This document shows, piece after piece, positions 52,452 to 62,383 of a stretch of DNA of 64,000 nt. The stretch comes from Streptomyces sp. A0958 (GTDB taxonomy: Bacteria; Actinomycetota; Actinomycetes; Streptomycetales; Streptomycetaceae), in NCBI RefSeq assembly GCF_004795035.1, contig NZ_SSBK01000003.1, forward strand, positions 124,001 to 188,000, read 5' to 3'. Within the stretch, counting starts at the first letter, position 1, and every line of letters begins with the position of its first letter. The translations under genes were made by a program, and so were the position numbers. Below the pieces are notes generated by a model. The model had not been told where the DNA came from and ran no database searches. It saw only the letters and a program-made list of their open reading frames with translations.

Positions 52452-53105
52452 ATGGTTAAGAAGATCGTGCCGGCCGCGGCGCTCGTCGTCGCGGCCGCGC
52501 TCGCCCTGTCCGCCTGCGGCGGCAGTGACAACGACAGCAAGAAGCCCATCGCCGATGTGTCGGTGGAGGCGAAGACCAAGGCCGCGACGGTGCTCGACCA
52601 GCCGTTCACCAAGCCGAACCTCGTCCTGACCGACACGCACGGCAAGAAGTACGACCTGCGCGAGAAGACCAAGGGCAAGCCGACGCTCATCTACTTCGGC
52701 TACACCAACTGCCCCGACGTCTGCCCGCTCATCATGAGCAACATCGCGATCGCCAAGAAGTCCCTCTCCGAGGCCGACCGGGACAAGCTCCAGGTCATCT
52801 TCATCACCACCGACCCGGAGCGGGACACCCCCGCCTCGCTGGGCACCTGGCTCAAGATGCAGGACCCGTCGTTCATCGGTCTCACCGGCGACTTCCCGAC
52901 CATCCAGGCGGGCGCCCGGCAGATCGGCATCGGCATGGACGCGCCGAAGAAGGAGAAGGACGGCACGGTCGTCTCGATGCACGGCTCGCAGGTCATCGCG
53001 TTCTCCCCGAAGACCGACCAGGGATACGTGCTGTACAGCGAGGACACCACGCCCGACGACTACACCAAGGACCTCCCCAAGATCGTCAAGGGGGAGAAGC
53101 CGTGA
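52452..53105 (+). CDS. sco: Sco1/SenC-family copper chaperone lipoprotein
   Basis: 217 aa with lipobox LSACGG. Copper ligands: CPDVC in YFGYTNCPDVCPLIM and the distal His in VVSMHGSQVIAF. Sco proteins deliver copper to the CuA site of cytochrome c oxidase. In Streptomyces lividans the Sco protein of the equivalent cluster receives copper from the ECuC chaperone. Overlaps the next gene by GTGA. Confidence 0.92.
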   Translation: MVKKIVPAAALVVAAALALSACGGSDNDSKKPIADVSVEAKTKAATVLDQPFTKPNLVLTDTHGKKYDLREKTKGKPTLIYFGYTNCPDVCPLIMSNIAIAKKSLSEADRDKLQVIFITTDPERDTPASLGTWLKMQDPSFIGLTGDFPTIQAGARQIGIGMDAPKKEKDGTVVSMHGSQVIAFSPKTDQGYVLYSEDTTPDDYTKDLPKIVKGEKP

Positions 53106-53551
53106 ACCGCCGTACGGCCCTCGCCGGCGTCCTGACCCTCACCACGGGTCTGACGCTGGCGGGGTGCTCGTCCTCATCGGACCGCCCGGAGCTGAAGGTC
53201 ATCGGCGCGTTCATGCCGCAGCCCGTCAACGACATGGCGGCCGGTTTCCTCGTCGTGCAGAACCACGGCACCGGAGCCGACCGCCTCACCTCGGTCACCA
53301 GTCCGCTCTCGGACGACGTCACGATCCACGAGACGAAGAACCAGGTCATGCGCAAGGTGACGTCCTTCGACGTGCCCGCGGGCGGTGAGCTGGACCTCGA
53401 ACGCGGTGGCAGCCACATCATGTTCGCGAAGCTCAAACAGCAGCCCAAGCAGGGCCAGAAGGTGTCCGTGGAGCTGCACTTCGAGAAGGCCGGCGCAGTC
53501 AAGGTCGACCTTCCCGTGAAGGAGACCACCCACAACCCGAAGAAACAGTGA
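53102..53551 (+). CDS. ecuC: PCuAC-type extracytoplasmic copper chaperone (ECuC-like)
   Basis: 149 aa with GTG start and lipobox TLAGCSS. The copper motif H(M)x10Mx21HxM is visible across IHETKNQVMRKVTSFDVPAG and the following GGSHIM. It passes Cu(I) to Sco. Translationally coupled to sco and 14 bp ahead of the CopCD gene. Confidence 0.9.
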   Translation: MNRRTALAGVLTLTTGLTLAGCSSSSDRPELKVIGAFMPQPVNDMAAGFLVVQNHGTGADRLTSVTSPLSDDVTIHETKNQVMRKVTSFDVPAGGELDLERGGSHIMFAKLKQQPKQGQKVSVELHFEKAGAVKVDLPVKETTHNPKKQ

Positions 53552-53565
53552 GGGACTGACAGACC

Positions 53566-55527
53566 ATGACAGCCACCGCCCCGCACTTCGGGCCGCCCCC
53601 GTCCGCCGCACGACGGCCGCTCGCCGCGGCCGGACTCCTCGCCGCACTAGTCGGCGCGGTGTTCGGCCTGCTGCTGGCCGTCGCAGGCCCCGCGTCGGCC
53701 CACGCCGCACTCACCGGGAGCGATCCGCAGGACGGGGCGGTGGTCGCCACCGCACCCAAGGAAGTCACCCTCACCTTCTCCGAGCAGGTCGCCCTCGGTG
53801 CGGACTCCATCCGCGTCCTCGACCCCTCGGGCAAGCGCGCCGACACCCGGGCCGCCCCGCGCGACCTGCACAGCGGCTCCACCGTGAAGTACGGCGTCGC
53901 CCTGCGCACGGGCCTGCCCGACGGTACGTACACCGTCGCCTGGCAGGCGGTCTCCGCCGACAGCCACCCGGTCTCCGGCGCCTTCACCTTCTCCATCGGC
54001 GCGCCCTCCGAGACCACCGTCGCCCTCCCCGACAACGAGGCCGGGGGCGGTCTCGTCGGCGCGCTCTACGGCATCGCGCGCTACGCCGCGTACGCCGGGT
54101 TCATCGTGCTCGCGGGCGGCGCCGCCTTCGTCCTGGCCTGCTGGCAGCGCGGCGCGGGCGCGCGTCCGCTGCAGCGCCTGGTGGTGCGCGGCTGGATGAC
54201 GATCACCGCGGCCACGATCGCGATGCTGCTCCTGCGCAACCCGTACACCGGGTCCGGGAAGCTCGGGGACGTCTTCGACCTCGACGGCCTGAAGGCGGTC
54301 CTCGACACCAAGCCCGGCGCCGCACTCGTCTCGCGGCTCCTGCTGCTCGGCGCGAGTGCGCTGTTCGTCGCGGTGCTGTTCGGCGCATACGCCAAGCGCG
54401 AGGACCCGCGCGAGAAGAAGGACCTCACCTTCGGTCTCGCCATCGGCGGCGCGGTCATCGCCGCCGGCATCGCCGGGACCTGGGCGCTGGCCGAGCACGC
54501 GTCGACCGGAATCCAGCCCGGTATCGCCATGCCCGTCGATGTGCTCCACCTGCTGGCCGTAGCGGCCTGGCTGGGCGGTCTCGCGGCTCTGCTGACCGCG
54601 CTGTACCGCACCCCCGACCTCACCGCGGCCGCGGTACGGCGCTTCTCCGCGATCGCGTTCGTCAGCGTGGTCCTCCTCGTCGCGACCGGGCTCTACCAGT
54701 CGTGGCGGCAGGTCGGCACCTGGTCGGCGCTGACCGGCACCGGATACGGGCAGCTGCTGCTCGTGAAGGTGGGGATCGTCGCCGTGCTGGTCGGGGTCGC
54801 GTCGGCGTCCCGCCGGTGGACGGGCCGGCTCGCGGTGGGCGGGGGCACGGACGAACCCATTGCCGCTGCCGGTGCTCCGGACACGGAGGAAGAGGAAGGG
54901 ACTACGGAGACCACCCGGCCCGAGGAGACGGCCGAGGCGGAGGCCGCGCCGGACCCCGCCCGGGCCGCCCAGCTCGCCCGGCAGCGGGCCGCCGTGGCCA
55001 CCACCGAGAAGAAGCGGATACGTGACGCCGACCCCGGCCGGGCGGCGCTGCGACGCTCCGTGCTGGCCGAGGTCGGCGTCGGCGTGGCCCTGCTGGCCGT
55101 GACCACCGTCCTGACCTCGACCGAACCCGGTCGCACGGAGGAGGAGGCACGCTCGTCGACGGCGGCCGCCGCGCCCGTGGCGAGCGGGCCCGTCAACCTC
55201 TCCCTGTCCTTCGACACGGGCGGCGAGAACGGCAAGGGCACGGTAAGGATGGACATCGACCCGGGGCGTACCGGAGCCAACGTGCTCCACCTGTGGATCG
55301 AGGACAGCGGCGGAAAGGCCATGGACGTCCCCGAGGTGAAGCTCGCCTTCACCCTGAAGTCCAAGGACATCGGCCCCCTTCCGGCCGTCCCCGTCCGGCT
55401 GACCGAGGGGCACTGGACCGCCACCGGCCTCCAGATCCCGATCGCGGGCAACTGGAACGTCGCGGTGACCGTGCGGACCTCGGACATCGACCAGACGACG
55501 GTCGACAAGAACGTGAAGATCGGCTGA
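53566..55527 (+). CDS. CopC/CopD fusion copper transport protein (YcnJ-like)
   Basis: A 653-aa protein. Signal, then a CopC domain beginning SAHAALTGSDPQDGAVVATAP (His at the mature start), an eight-helix CopD domain (residues about 155-415), an acidic/charged cytoplasmic linker (EEEEGTTETTRPEETAEAEA), another helix and a C-terminal beta-rich YcnI/FixH-like exposed domain. It likely imports copper across the membrane for oxidase and DyP/GlxA maturation. Confidence 0.88.
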   Translation: MTATAPHFGPPPSAARRPLAAAGLLAALVGAVFGLLLAVAGPASAHAALTGSDPQDGAVVATAPKEVTLTFSEQVALGADSIRVLDPSGKRADTRAAPRDLHSGSTVKYGVALRTGLPDGTYTVAWQAVSADSHPVSGAFTFSIGAPSETTVALPDNEAGGGLVGALYGIARYAAYAGFIVLAGGAAFVLACWQRGAGARPLQRLVVRGWMTITAATIAMLLLRNPYTGSGKLGDVFDLDGLKAVLDTKPGAALVSRLLLLGASALFVAVLFGAYAKREDPREKKDLTFGLAIGGAVIAAGIAGTWALAEHASTGIQPGIAMPVDVLHLLAVAAWLGGLAALLTALYRTPDLTAAAVRRFSAIAFVSVVLLVATGLYQSWRQVGTWSALTGTGYGQLLLVKVGIVAVLVGVASASRRWTGRLAVGGGTDEPIAAAGAPDTEEEEGTTETTRPEETAEAEAAPDPARAAQLARQRAAVATTEKKRIRDADPGRAALRRSVLAEVGVGVALLAVTTVLTSTEPGRTEEEARSSTAAAAPVASGPVNLSLSFDTGGENGKGTVRMDIDPGRTGANVLHLWIEDSGGKAMDVPEVKLAFTLKSKDIGPLPAVPVRLTEGHWTATGLQIPIAGNWNVAVTVRTSDIDQTTVDKNVKIG

Positions 55528-55535
55528 GCAGGACC

Positions 55536-56843
55536 GTGAGCGGACAGAGCACAAGCAGCAAGAGCGGCAAGAGCGGTGAGAACAGCGGGACCGGAGCCAT
55601 CTCCCGGCGGCGACTGCTCGGCACCGCAGGCGCGGCCGGGGCGACCGGGCTGGTGCTCGGAGCGGCCGGCGGCGCCACCGGCTACGCCGCCACGCGCGAC
55701 GAGGCGCCGACGGCCCTGACGGCGGTCGGGTCCACCGAGGTGGTGTTTCACGGGAAACATCAACCGGGGATCACCACTCCGCTTCAGGCCTGCGGCCACC
55801 TCATCGCCTTCGACCTCGCCGCCGGCGCCGGGCGCAAGGAGGCCGCCGCCCTGATGCGCCGGTGGTCCGCCGTCTCCCAGCGGCTGATGGCCGGCGAACC
55901 CGTCACCGGCGGCGGGGCGGACGGCAGCGGGCACGACACCGGCATCGCACTGGACGCGGGGCCCTCCTCGCTGACCGTCACCTTCGGCTTCGGCGCCACC
56001 TTCTTCGAACGCACGGGCCTGACCGCCCGTCGGCCCCCGGGGCTCGACCCCCTGCCGCCGTTCTCGTCCGACCACCTCGACGCCGACCGGTCCAACGGTG
56101 ACCTGTGGGTGCAGATCGGCGCCGACGACTCGCTCGTCGCCTTCCACGCCCTGCGGGCCGTACAGAAGGAGGCCGGCTCGACGGCCACCGTGCGCTGGCA
56201 GATGAACGGCTTCAACCGCACACCCGGCGCCACCGCCAGGCCGATGACGACCCGCAACCTCATGGGCCAGATCGACGGCACCGGCAACCCGAAACCGGCC
56301 GACAGCGACTTCGACCAGCGGGTCTTCGTCCCCGGCGGCCAGGACGCCGCGTACGACTGGCTCGCGGGCGGCTCGTACGCGGTGGTCCGGCGGATCAGGA
56401 TGCTGCTCGACGACTGGGAGAAGCTCCCGGTGGAGCGCCAGGAGCAGGTCATCGGCCGGCGCAAGGCGGACGGCGCCCCGCTCAGCGGCGGCACCGAGAC
56501 CACCGCGATGGACCTCGACAAGGCGGGGCCCGACGGCAAGCTCCTGATCCCGGACAACGCGCACGCCCGGATCTCCTCCCCCGAGCGCAACAGCGGTGCG
56601 GCGATGCTGCGCCGGCCGTTCTCGTACCACGACGGCATCGCCGCCGACGGCACCCCGGACGCCGGGCTGCTGTTCATCTGCTGGCAGGCCGATCCGCTGC
56701 GCGGCTTCGTGCCCGTGCAGCGCAAGCTCGACCGGGGGGACGCGCTCTCCCCCTTCCTGCGCCACGAGGCGAGCGGTCTGTTCGCCGTACCGGGCGGGGC
56801 GGCGGCCGGGGAGTACGTGGGGCAGCGGCTTCTGGAGTCCTGA
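55536..56843 (+). CDS. dtpA: Dye-decolorising peroxidase, Tat-exported (DtpA/EfeB type)
   Basis: 435 aa, GTG start 9 bp after the CopCD stop. Twin-arginine signal ISRRRLLGTAGAAGATGLVL. The GxxDG motif is MGQIDGTGNPKP with the distal Asp; the proximal haem His is probably in RPFSYHDGIAA; a conserved Arg is in GFVPVQRKL. In S. lividans the homologue in this cluster supports copper-dependent morphogenesis; EfeB homologues handle haem or iron. Last gene of the copper operon. Confidence 0.9.
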   Translation: MSGQSTSSKSGKSGENSGTGAISRRRLLGTAGAAGATGLVLGAAGGATGYAATRDEAPTALTAVGSTEVVFHGKHQPGITTPLQACGHLIAFDLAAGAGRKEAAALMRRWSAVSQRLMAGEPVTGGGADGSGHDTGIALDAGPSSLTVTFGFGATFFERTGLTARRPPGLDPLPPFSSDHLDADRSNGDLWVQIGADDSLVAFHALRAVQKEAGSTATVRWQMNGFNRTPGATARPMTTRNLMGQIDGTGNPKPADSDFDQRVFVPGGQDAAYDWLAGGSYAVVRRIRMLLDDWEKLPVERQEQVIGRRKADGAPLSGGTETTAMDLDKAGPDGKLLIPDNAHARISSPERNSGAAMLRRPFSYHDGIAADGTPDAGLLFICWQADPLRGFVPVQRKLDRGDALSPFLRHEASGLFAVPGGAAAGEYVGQRLLES

Positions 56844-56902
56844 GCCTCAACGGCTCAGCCGTCCCGGGCCTCTGAGCCGTCACCGCGCATTAGGGTGACG
56901 GT

Positions 56903-57838
56903 ATGTCCGCCACGCGCTACGCCTATCTCGGCCCCGAGGGCACCTTCACCGAAGTCGCCCTCCGTACGCTCCCGGAAGCCGCCACCCGCGAACTGGTCCC
57001 GATGGTCTCCGTGCCGGCGGCTCTGGACGCGGTGCGCAGCGGTACGGCCGCCGCGGCGCTCGTACCGATCGAGAACTCCGTCGAGGGGGGCATCACCACC
57101 ACCCTCGACCAGCTCACCAGCGGCGAACCGCTGATGATCTACCGCGAGGTGCTGCTCTCCATCACCTTCGCGCTGCTCGTGCGGCCCGGTACCACGCTGT
57201 CCGACATCAAGACGGTCACCGCCCACCCGGCCGCGCAGCCGCAGGTGCGCAACTGGATGGCCGCCCATCTCCCGCAGGCCGTATGGGAGTCGGCGGCGTC
57301 CAACGCGGACGGGGCGCGGCTCGTGCAGGAGGGCCGGTACGACGCCGCTTTCGCGGGGGAGTTCGCGGCGGCGACGTACGGGCTCGAACCGCTGGTCACC
57401 GAGATCCATGACGCGGAGAACGCGCAGACCCGGTTCGTGCTGGTGGGCCGGCCGGCCCGGCCCGCGGCGCCGACCGGCGCGGACAAGACCTCCGTCGTCA
57501 TCTGGCTGGGGGAGGACCACCCCGGAGCCCTGCTCGAACTGCTCCAGGAGTTCACGGTGCGCGGGGTGAACCTGATGCTGATCCAGTCCCGGCCGACGGG
57601 TGCGGGCATCGGCAACTACTGCTTCGCGGTGGACGCCGAGGGCCACATCTCGGACCGCCGGGTCGGCGAGGCGCTGATGGGGCTGAAGCGGATCTGCCCG
57701 AACGTGCGGTTCCTCGGTTCCTACCCACGGGCCGGTGTGACGCCGGCGGATGTACGTCCGCTGCGCGCGGGAACGTCCGACGCCGAGTTCACCGAGGCCT
57801 CGGACTGGCTGGCCCGCAATCAGGACGGACGCACCTGA
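56903..57838 (+). CDS. pheA: Prephenate dehydratase
   Basis: A 311-aa monofunctional enzyme turning prephenate to phenylpyruvate in phenylalanine synthesis. Starts YAYLGPEGTFTEVALRTLPE; the catalytic TRF is in NAQTRFVLVGR. The ACT regulatory domain begins at PGALLELLQEFTVRGVNLML; its usual ESRP Phe-binding motif reads QSRP here, which might alter feedback control. Confidence 0.94.
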   Translation: MSATRYAYLGPEGTFTEVALRTLPEAATRELVPMVSVPAALDAVRSGTAAAALVPIENSVEGGITTTLDQLTSGEPLMIYREVLLSITFALLVRPGTTLSDIKTVTAHPAAQPQVRNWMAAHLPQAVWESAASNADGARLVQEGRYDAAFAGEFAAATYGLEPLVTEIHDAENAQTRFVLVGRPARPAAPTGADKTSVVIWLGEDHPGALLELLQEFTVRGVNLMLIQSRPTGAGIGNYCFAVDAEGHISDRRVGEALMGLKRICPNVRFLGSYPRAGVTPADVRPLRAGTSDAEFTEASDWLARNQDGRT

Positions 57839-58470
57839 CGGCACCCCGGCTGGGCGGGGCATGGCTCGGTGCGTGGTCGGCCGGAGGCCGGAACGCGCGC
57901 CGGGCGGCACGTACCCGCGCTGCCGTTGGGATCAGCTGATTCCCTTACTGGGAAAAGTTATCCACAGGCACCTGCCCCAGGCTGGGGACAAGTCGACACC
58001 GCAATGCGACATGGTCGACAAATCAGCGCAGCCCGCTCAGACCCCTCCACAGGGTCGCGGGTCACACGGTGTCAGCTCAATTCCATTGATCAACTCTTTA
58101 GGGCGAGCAATTCCCACTCGAACGAGCGCGGGAAGCGGGTTTGAGCTGTGAATCCGCGCGTTTTCACAGGCTCCCCGGAATGACCTCCCCCATGTCCACA
58201 GACTTCCCCCACAGCCTGTGGATAACTTTGACGGGCCACCCACTCCTGTGGACAAGCCGCGACCAACTGCCGCGACAGGCAAGGGAGGTGCGTCAAGAAC
58301 CCTCACCCCTTCTGCCCCATTTAGGGGAATAGCGGCTCTTTCTCGACGCACGACTCGAATCCCGGCCCTTGATCCAACTCCAGAATGTCAAATACTGGCA
58401 ATTCAGGCAAAGCGCCCCGCTCGTCCCTATCGGTTCAAGCGGGGGAAGCCGACACCGGTAGCCTGGAGGA
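57839..58470. other. pheA-serS intergenic region with DnaA-box-like sequences
   Basis: 630 bp without a supported gene. DnaA-box-like 9-mers: ttatccaca at 57958-57966, atgtccaca at 58192-58200, tgtggataa at 58217-58225 and tgtggacaa (TTGTCCACA inverted, the Streptomyces consensus) at 58247-58255. Base composition is lower in GC than the flanking genes. It must also contain the serS promoter. Confidence 0.5.
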
Positions 58471-59760
58471 GTGATTGACCTTCGCCTGATTCGTGAGGAC
58501 CCCGACCGTGTTCGCGCCTCCCAGCGCAACCGGGGAGAGGACGTCGCGCTCGTGGACGCCCTGCTCTCCGCCGACGAACGGCGCAGGTCGTCCGGGGTCG
58601 CCTTCGACGAACTCCGTTCCGAGCAGAAATCGCTCGGCAAACTCATCCCCAAGGCGTCCCCCGAGGAGCGCGCCGAGCTGCTGAAGAGGGCCGAGCAGCT
58701 CAAGGCCGACGTCAAGGCGGCCGACGCGGCACAGGACGAGGCCGACGCGGAGACCAGGAACCTGCTGCTCCGGCTCGGCAACATCGTCCACCCGGACGTG
58801 CCGGTCGGCGGCGAGGAGGACTTCGTCGTCCTGGAGACGCACGGAACGATCCGCGACTTCGGCGCCGAGGGATTCGAGCCCAGGGACCACCTGGAGCTCG
58901 GCGAGGCGCTGGGCGCGATCGACATGGAGCGCGGCGCCAAGGTCTCCGGCTCGCGCTTCTACTACCTGACGGGCGTGGGCGCCCTGCTGGAGCTCGCCCT
59001 CGTCAACGCGGCGATCGCCCAGGCCACCGAGGCCGGCTTCACCCCGATGCTCACCCCGGCGCTGGTCCGCCCGCGCGCCATGGAGGGCACCGGATTCCTC
59101 GGCCAGGCCGCGGAGGACGTCTACCACCTGGAGAAGGACGACCAGTACCTGGTCGGCACCTCCGAGGTCCCGCTCGCCGCGTACCACATGGACGAGATCA
59201 TCGACGCGGAGAAGCTGCCGCTGCGCTACGCCGGCTTCTCGCCCTGCTTCCGCCGCGAGGCGGGCACGTACGGCAAGGACACCCGCGGGATCTTCCGGGT
59301 CCACCAGTTCGACAAGGTCGAGATGTTCACGTACGTCGACCCGGCCGACGCGGAGGCCGAGCACCTGCGCCTGCTGGAGTGGGAGAAGCAGTGGCTCACC
59401 GGCCTCGAGCTGCCCTTCCAGGTGATCGACGTCGCCAGCGGGGACCTGGGGGCCTCGGCCATCAGGAAGTACGACTGCGAGGCGTGGATTCCGACGCAGG
59501 GCAAGTACCGCGAGCTCACGTCCGCGTCCAACTGCGGCGAGTTCCAGGCGCGCAGGCTCGCCGTCCGGATGCGTGACAACCGCGGCGGCAAGAAGGTCAT
59601 GCAGCCGCTGGCCACGCTGAACGGCACGCTCTGCGCCGTACCGCGCACCATTGTGGCGATCCTGGAGAACCACCAGCTGGCCGACGGTTCGGTGCGGGTG
59701 CCCGAGGTGCTCCGTCCCTATCTGGGCGGGCGCGAGCTGCTGGAACCGGTCGCCAAGTGA
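58471..59760 (+). CDS. serS: Seryl-tRNA synthetase
   Basis: A 429-aa class II synthetase, GTG start. The N-terminal coiled-coil tRNA-binding arm spans about residues 30-105. Motif 2 is [20 protein letters not shown] and the motif 3 region [19 protein letters not shown] precedes [19 protein letters not shown]. Overlaps the HAD gene by GTGA. Confidence 0.96.
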   Translation: MIDLRLIREDPDRVRASQRNRGEDVALVDALLSADERRRSSGVAFDELRSEQKSLGKLIPKASPEERAELLKRAEQLKADVKAADAAQDEADAETRNLLLRLGNIVHPDVPVGGEEDFVVLETHGTIRDFGAEGFEPRDHLELGEALGAIDMERGAKVSGSRFYYLTGVGALLELALVNAAIAQATEAGFTPMLTPALVRPRAMEGTGFLGQAAEDVYHLEKDDQYLVGTSEVPLAAYHMDEIIDAEKLPLRYAGFSPCFRREAGTYGKDTRGIFRVHQFDKVEMFTYVDPADAEAEHLRLLEWEKQWLTGLELPFQVIDVASGDLGASAIRKYDCEAWIPTQGKYRELTSASNCGEFQARRLAVRMRDNRGGKKVMQPLATLNGTLCAVPRTIVAILENHQLADGSVRVPEVLRPYLGGRELLEPVAK

Positions 59761-60563
59761 CCCTTCCCTACAAGCTCGTCGCGACCGACCTCGACGGCAC
59801 CCTGCTGCGTGACGACGAGACCGTCTCCGCACGGACGCGCGAGGCGCTGGCCGCCGTCGCCGCGGCCGGTGCGGCGCACATCATCGTCACCGGCCGCGCC
59901 GTCCCGTGGACCCGGCACGTCCTGGACGACCTCGGCTACGACGGCCTCGCGGTCTGCGGCCAGGGGGCGCAGGTCTACCACGCGGGCGAGCACAAGCTGC
60001 TGACCTCGCTCACGCTGGACCGGCAGCTCGCCGGGCTCGCGCTGTCCAAGGTCGAGGCCGAGATCGGGCCCCTGGCGCTGGCCGCGAGCCGCGACGGGCT
60101 CGACGGCGAGGTGCTGGTCGGGCCGGGCTACCGCGTACAGGAAGGTCCGCGTCCGGCCGTCTTCGTCCAGGACCCGGCCGAGATGTGGGCCGCCCCGCTG
60201 AACAAGGTCTACATACAGCACCCCGATCTGGACGACGACGCGCTGGCCAAGGCCGCGCGGGCAGCGGTGGGCAACCTGGTGGACGTGGTCATGGCAGGCC
60301 CGGGGGTCGTGGAGATCCTTCCGCTGGGCCTCAGCAAGGCCACCGGCCTCTCGCTGGCCGCGCGCCGGCTGGGCGTGAAGGCCGCGGACACGATCGCCTT
60401 CGGCGACATGCCCAACGACATCCCCATGTTCGCCTGGGCGGGGCACGGTGTGGCCATGGCCAACGCGCACGAGGACCTGAAGGCCGTCGCCCAGGAGATC
60501 ACCGCGTCGAACGAGGACGACGGGATCGCGGTCGTGCTCGAGCGGCTGCTCCAGGAGTCGTAG
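59757..60563 (+). CDS. HAD-superfamily phosphatase (Cof type)
   Basis: A 268-aa protein, GTG start overlapping serS. Motif I is [16 protein letters not shown]; motif II ATIIVTG-like HIIVTGRA; motif [16 protein letters not shown]. Type IIB cap domain in the middle. Substrates of Cof-type enzymes are small phosphorylated metabolites. Followed by a T-tailed terminator. Confidence 0.9.
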   Translation: MTLPYKLVATDLDGTLLRDDETVSARTREALAAVAAAGAAHIIVTGRAVPWTRHVLDDLGYDGLAVCGQGAQVYHAGEHKLLTSLTLDRQLAGLALSKVEAEIGPLALAASRDGLDGEVLVGPGYRVQEGPRPAVFVQDPAEMWAAPLNKVYIQHPDLDDDALAKAARAAVGNLVDVVMAGPGVVEILPLGLSKATGLSLAARRLGVKAADTIAFGDMPNDIPMFAWAGHGVAMANAHEDLKAVAQEITASNEDDGIAVVLERLLQES

Positions 60564-60583
60564 GAACGGCCGTACCGCCGCGC

Positions 60584-60625
60584 GGCTCGGGGACCGGGGC
60601 ACCGCCTCGGTCCCCGAGCCTTTTT
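60584..60625 (+). terminator. Intrinsic terminator of serS-HAD operon
   Basis: 13-bp perfect arms ggctcggggaccg / cggtccccgagcc, 11-nt loop, then TTTTT. Confidence 0.92.
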
Positions 60626-60657
60626 CTACGCCTGCTCCTGAGCCTGCGACGGCCGGA

Positions 60658-61356
60658 TCAGCGCTTGTCGCGGCGGTTCAGCTCCTTCAGATTGCGGGCG
60701 AGCGCGTCCATGCGGTCGTCGAGCCGGACGACGTCCTCGGCGACCCCGCCCAGCCGCACGCTCATGGCGCCGACGACCTGATGGGTGACCTCCAGCCTCC
60801 GGTCGAGGCTGTCGAGCCGGTGCGACATCCGGCTGAGGACCGGCCCCAGCTCCTGGAGCGCGGTGCCCACCCCAGCCAGGCAGTTCTCGACCCGGGTGAC
60901 GCGGTGTTCGAGCGAGGCGTACCCCGCGCGTCGGTCCTGCTCAGCGTCGAGCAGATACGTACGCACGCACCGGGCTACGTCGCTGTCGCGAAGAAGCATC
61001 GCGACGTTGAGGACGGTCCGGCGGGTGTAGAGACGGAGCTGAGTGGCCGCCTGTGGATAACTTTCGGGGGCCTCGCCGCCCCATAGCGACAGCATGTCGC
61101 TATGGAAGATGCGCAGCTCAGAGCCTCGAAGCACGCGCATGCCGTTACCCGAGAGCTCGTTTTGATGCCGGTCGGTCAGCCTCCTGACCGCCCTTGTGGA
61201 TACTTCGAAGTAACGAGCCACGTCCTCTGTGCGAACGTGAATCCCGTCCGGGAGCATGACAAGGCACTTCACCTTGTCCAGGACGTCGACGCGCCCCATC
61301 TGTTCATCGCGCAGCGCGCGGGATTCGAGTAGGGCTACTTCTGTTGGCATGAGCAT
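60658..61356 (-). CDS. Putative DNA-binding protein with coiled-coil C-terminus
   Basis: A 232-aa protein; ATG 61356 or 61350. HVRTEDVARYFEVSTRAVRR looks like a helix-turn-helix in the first 70 residues. From about residue 140 the sequence is long helical heptads (SLEHRVTRVENCLAGVGTAL, RLDSLDRRLEVTHQVVGAMS). No wider family recognised. One TTATCCACA box lies within it at 61052-61060. Confidence 0.7.
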   Translation of the reverse strand: MLMPTEVALLESRALRDEQMGRVDVLDKVKCLVMLPDGIHVRTEDVARYFEVSTRAVRRLTDRHQNELSGNGMRVLRGSELRIFHSDMLSLWGGEAPESYPQAATQLRLYTRRTVLNVAMLLRDSDVARCVRTYLLDAEQDRRAGYASLEHRVTRVENCLAGVGTALQELGPVLSRMSHRLDSLDRRLEVTHQVVGAMSVRLGGVAEDVVRLDDRMDALARNLKELNRRDKR

Positions 61357-61577
61357 GCCTTCCGTTCGTGAAAGCTACGGGGGAATGGACAGCCCTCTCC
61401 CCGGGCTTCAGGGGCGGAGGACGCTCACGGTTGCCACTCACTCAAGAACCGACCGGCGCGTGATTCTTCGCCGCATCGGCCATCTCATATTTCACGAACG
61501 CTACGACGCCACGGATTCCAGTTGCCTCCACGCACCGTGAACAACGCACCGATAACCGTACAGTTACGCGTAAGACT

Positions 61578-61630
61578 GTCCGACATGCGACAGCCCCCGG
61601 CCGATGACCGGGGGCTGTCGCATGTCGGAC
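61578..61630. terminator. Very long perfect stem-loop (23-bp arms)
   Basis: gtccgacatgcgacagcccc and the next three bases pair with 61608-61630 around a 7-nt loop. It is placed just after the ABC permease stop (minus) and may terminate that operon. Confidence 0.88.
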
Positions 61631-61640
61631 GGGTTCGCGC

Positions 61641-62360
61641 TCACTCCTCGCCGGCGAGCTTCAGGGCGCGCAGCTTCTGCCCCGCGTACCAGGTGGCCAC
61701 CACGGTGACCACGACGAGCAGGACCGTGGCGAGCGGCAGCCCCACGTCCGAGGTGATCGTGCCGTTCCCGCCGGTCTTCTCGGCCAGCGCGAGCGACCAC
61801 TGCTGCACGCTGAGCGTGCGCGCGCCGGGCACCAGGCTGCCGAAGAATGCCTCCCACACCAGCGCGTAGACGAGACCCAGGACCACGGCGTGCCTGCTCA
61901 CCGTGCCCAGCAGCAGGAACAGCGCGCTGTAGGCGATCGAGGCGACCAGGGCGGCGATGGTGTACGCCACCGCGATCTGCTGGCCGTTGCCATTGAGGAT
62001 CAGGCCGGCGAGCAATGTGGGCACCGCCGAGAACACCATGGTCACCGCGATCGCCACGATCAGCTTGGTGAAGATGATCGTCGGCCGGCTCACCGGCTTG
62101 GCCAGCAGGTACACGATCGAACCGTCATCGATCTCCGGCCCGATGGCGCCCGTACCGGCGATGACGCCGATCAGCGGCACCATGGTGGCGATGGCGAATC
62201 CGCCCAGCACGTCCGAGGTCATCTGGTCGTCGGCCCCGGCGAACATCCGTACCGCCACCGCGATGACGATCAGGAGCGCGGGCAGGACGAAGAGGATGGC
62301 GGCCCGGCGCCGGCCGAGCAGCGCCCGGTAGGTGAGCCGGGCGACTGTGGGGTCGTACAT
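61641..62360 (-). CDS. ABC transporter permease (ABC-2 type)
   Basis: A 239-aa protein with six hydrophobic segments (AAILFVLPALLIVIAVAVRM, AIATMVPLIGVIAGTGAIGP, IAVAITMVFSAVPTLLAGLI and others). IGPEIDDGSIVYLLAKPVSR is typical of NosY/ABC-2 permeases. Third gene of an exporter operon with the ATPase (62384) and another permease (63292). Confidence 0.87.
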   Translation of the reverse strand: MYDPTVARLTYRALLGRRRAAILFVLPALLIVIAVAVRMFAGADDQMTSDVLGGFAIATMVPLIGVIAGTGAIGPEIDDGSIVYLLAKPVSRPTIIFTKLIVAIAVTMVFSAVPTLLAGLILNGNGQQIAVAYTIAALVASIAYSALFLLLGTVSRHAVVLGLVYALVWEAFFGSLVPGARTLSVQQWSLALAEKTGGNGTITSDVGLPLATVLLVVVTVVATWYAGQKLRALKLAGEE

Positions 62361-62383
62361 GACGTCACAGCTCCTTGTCGGCC

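Noticed and set aside
57839..58470. T-box riboswitch upstream of serS
   Set aside because: I could not find a T-box bulge sequence or specifier hairpin arrangement; only DnaA-box-like motifs stand out.
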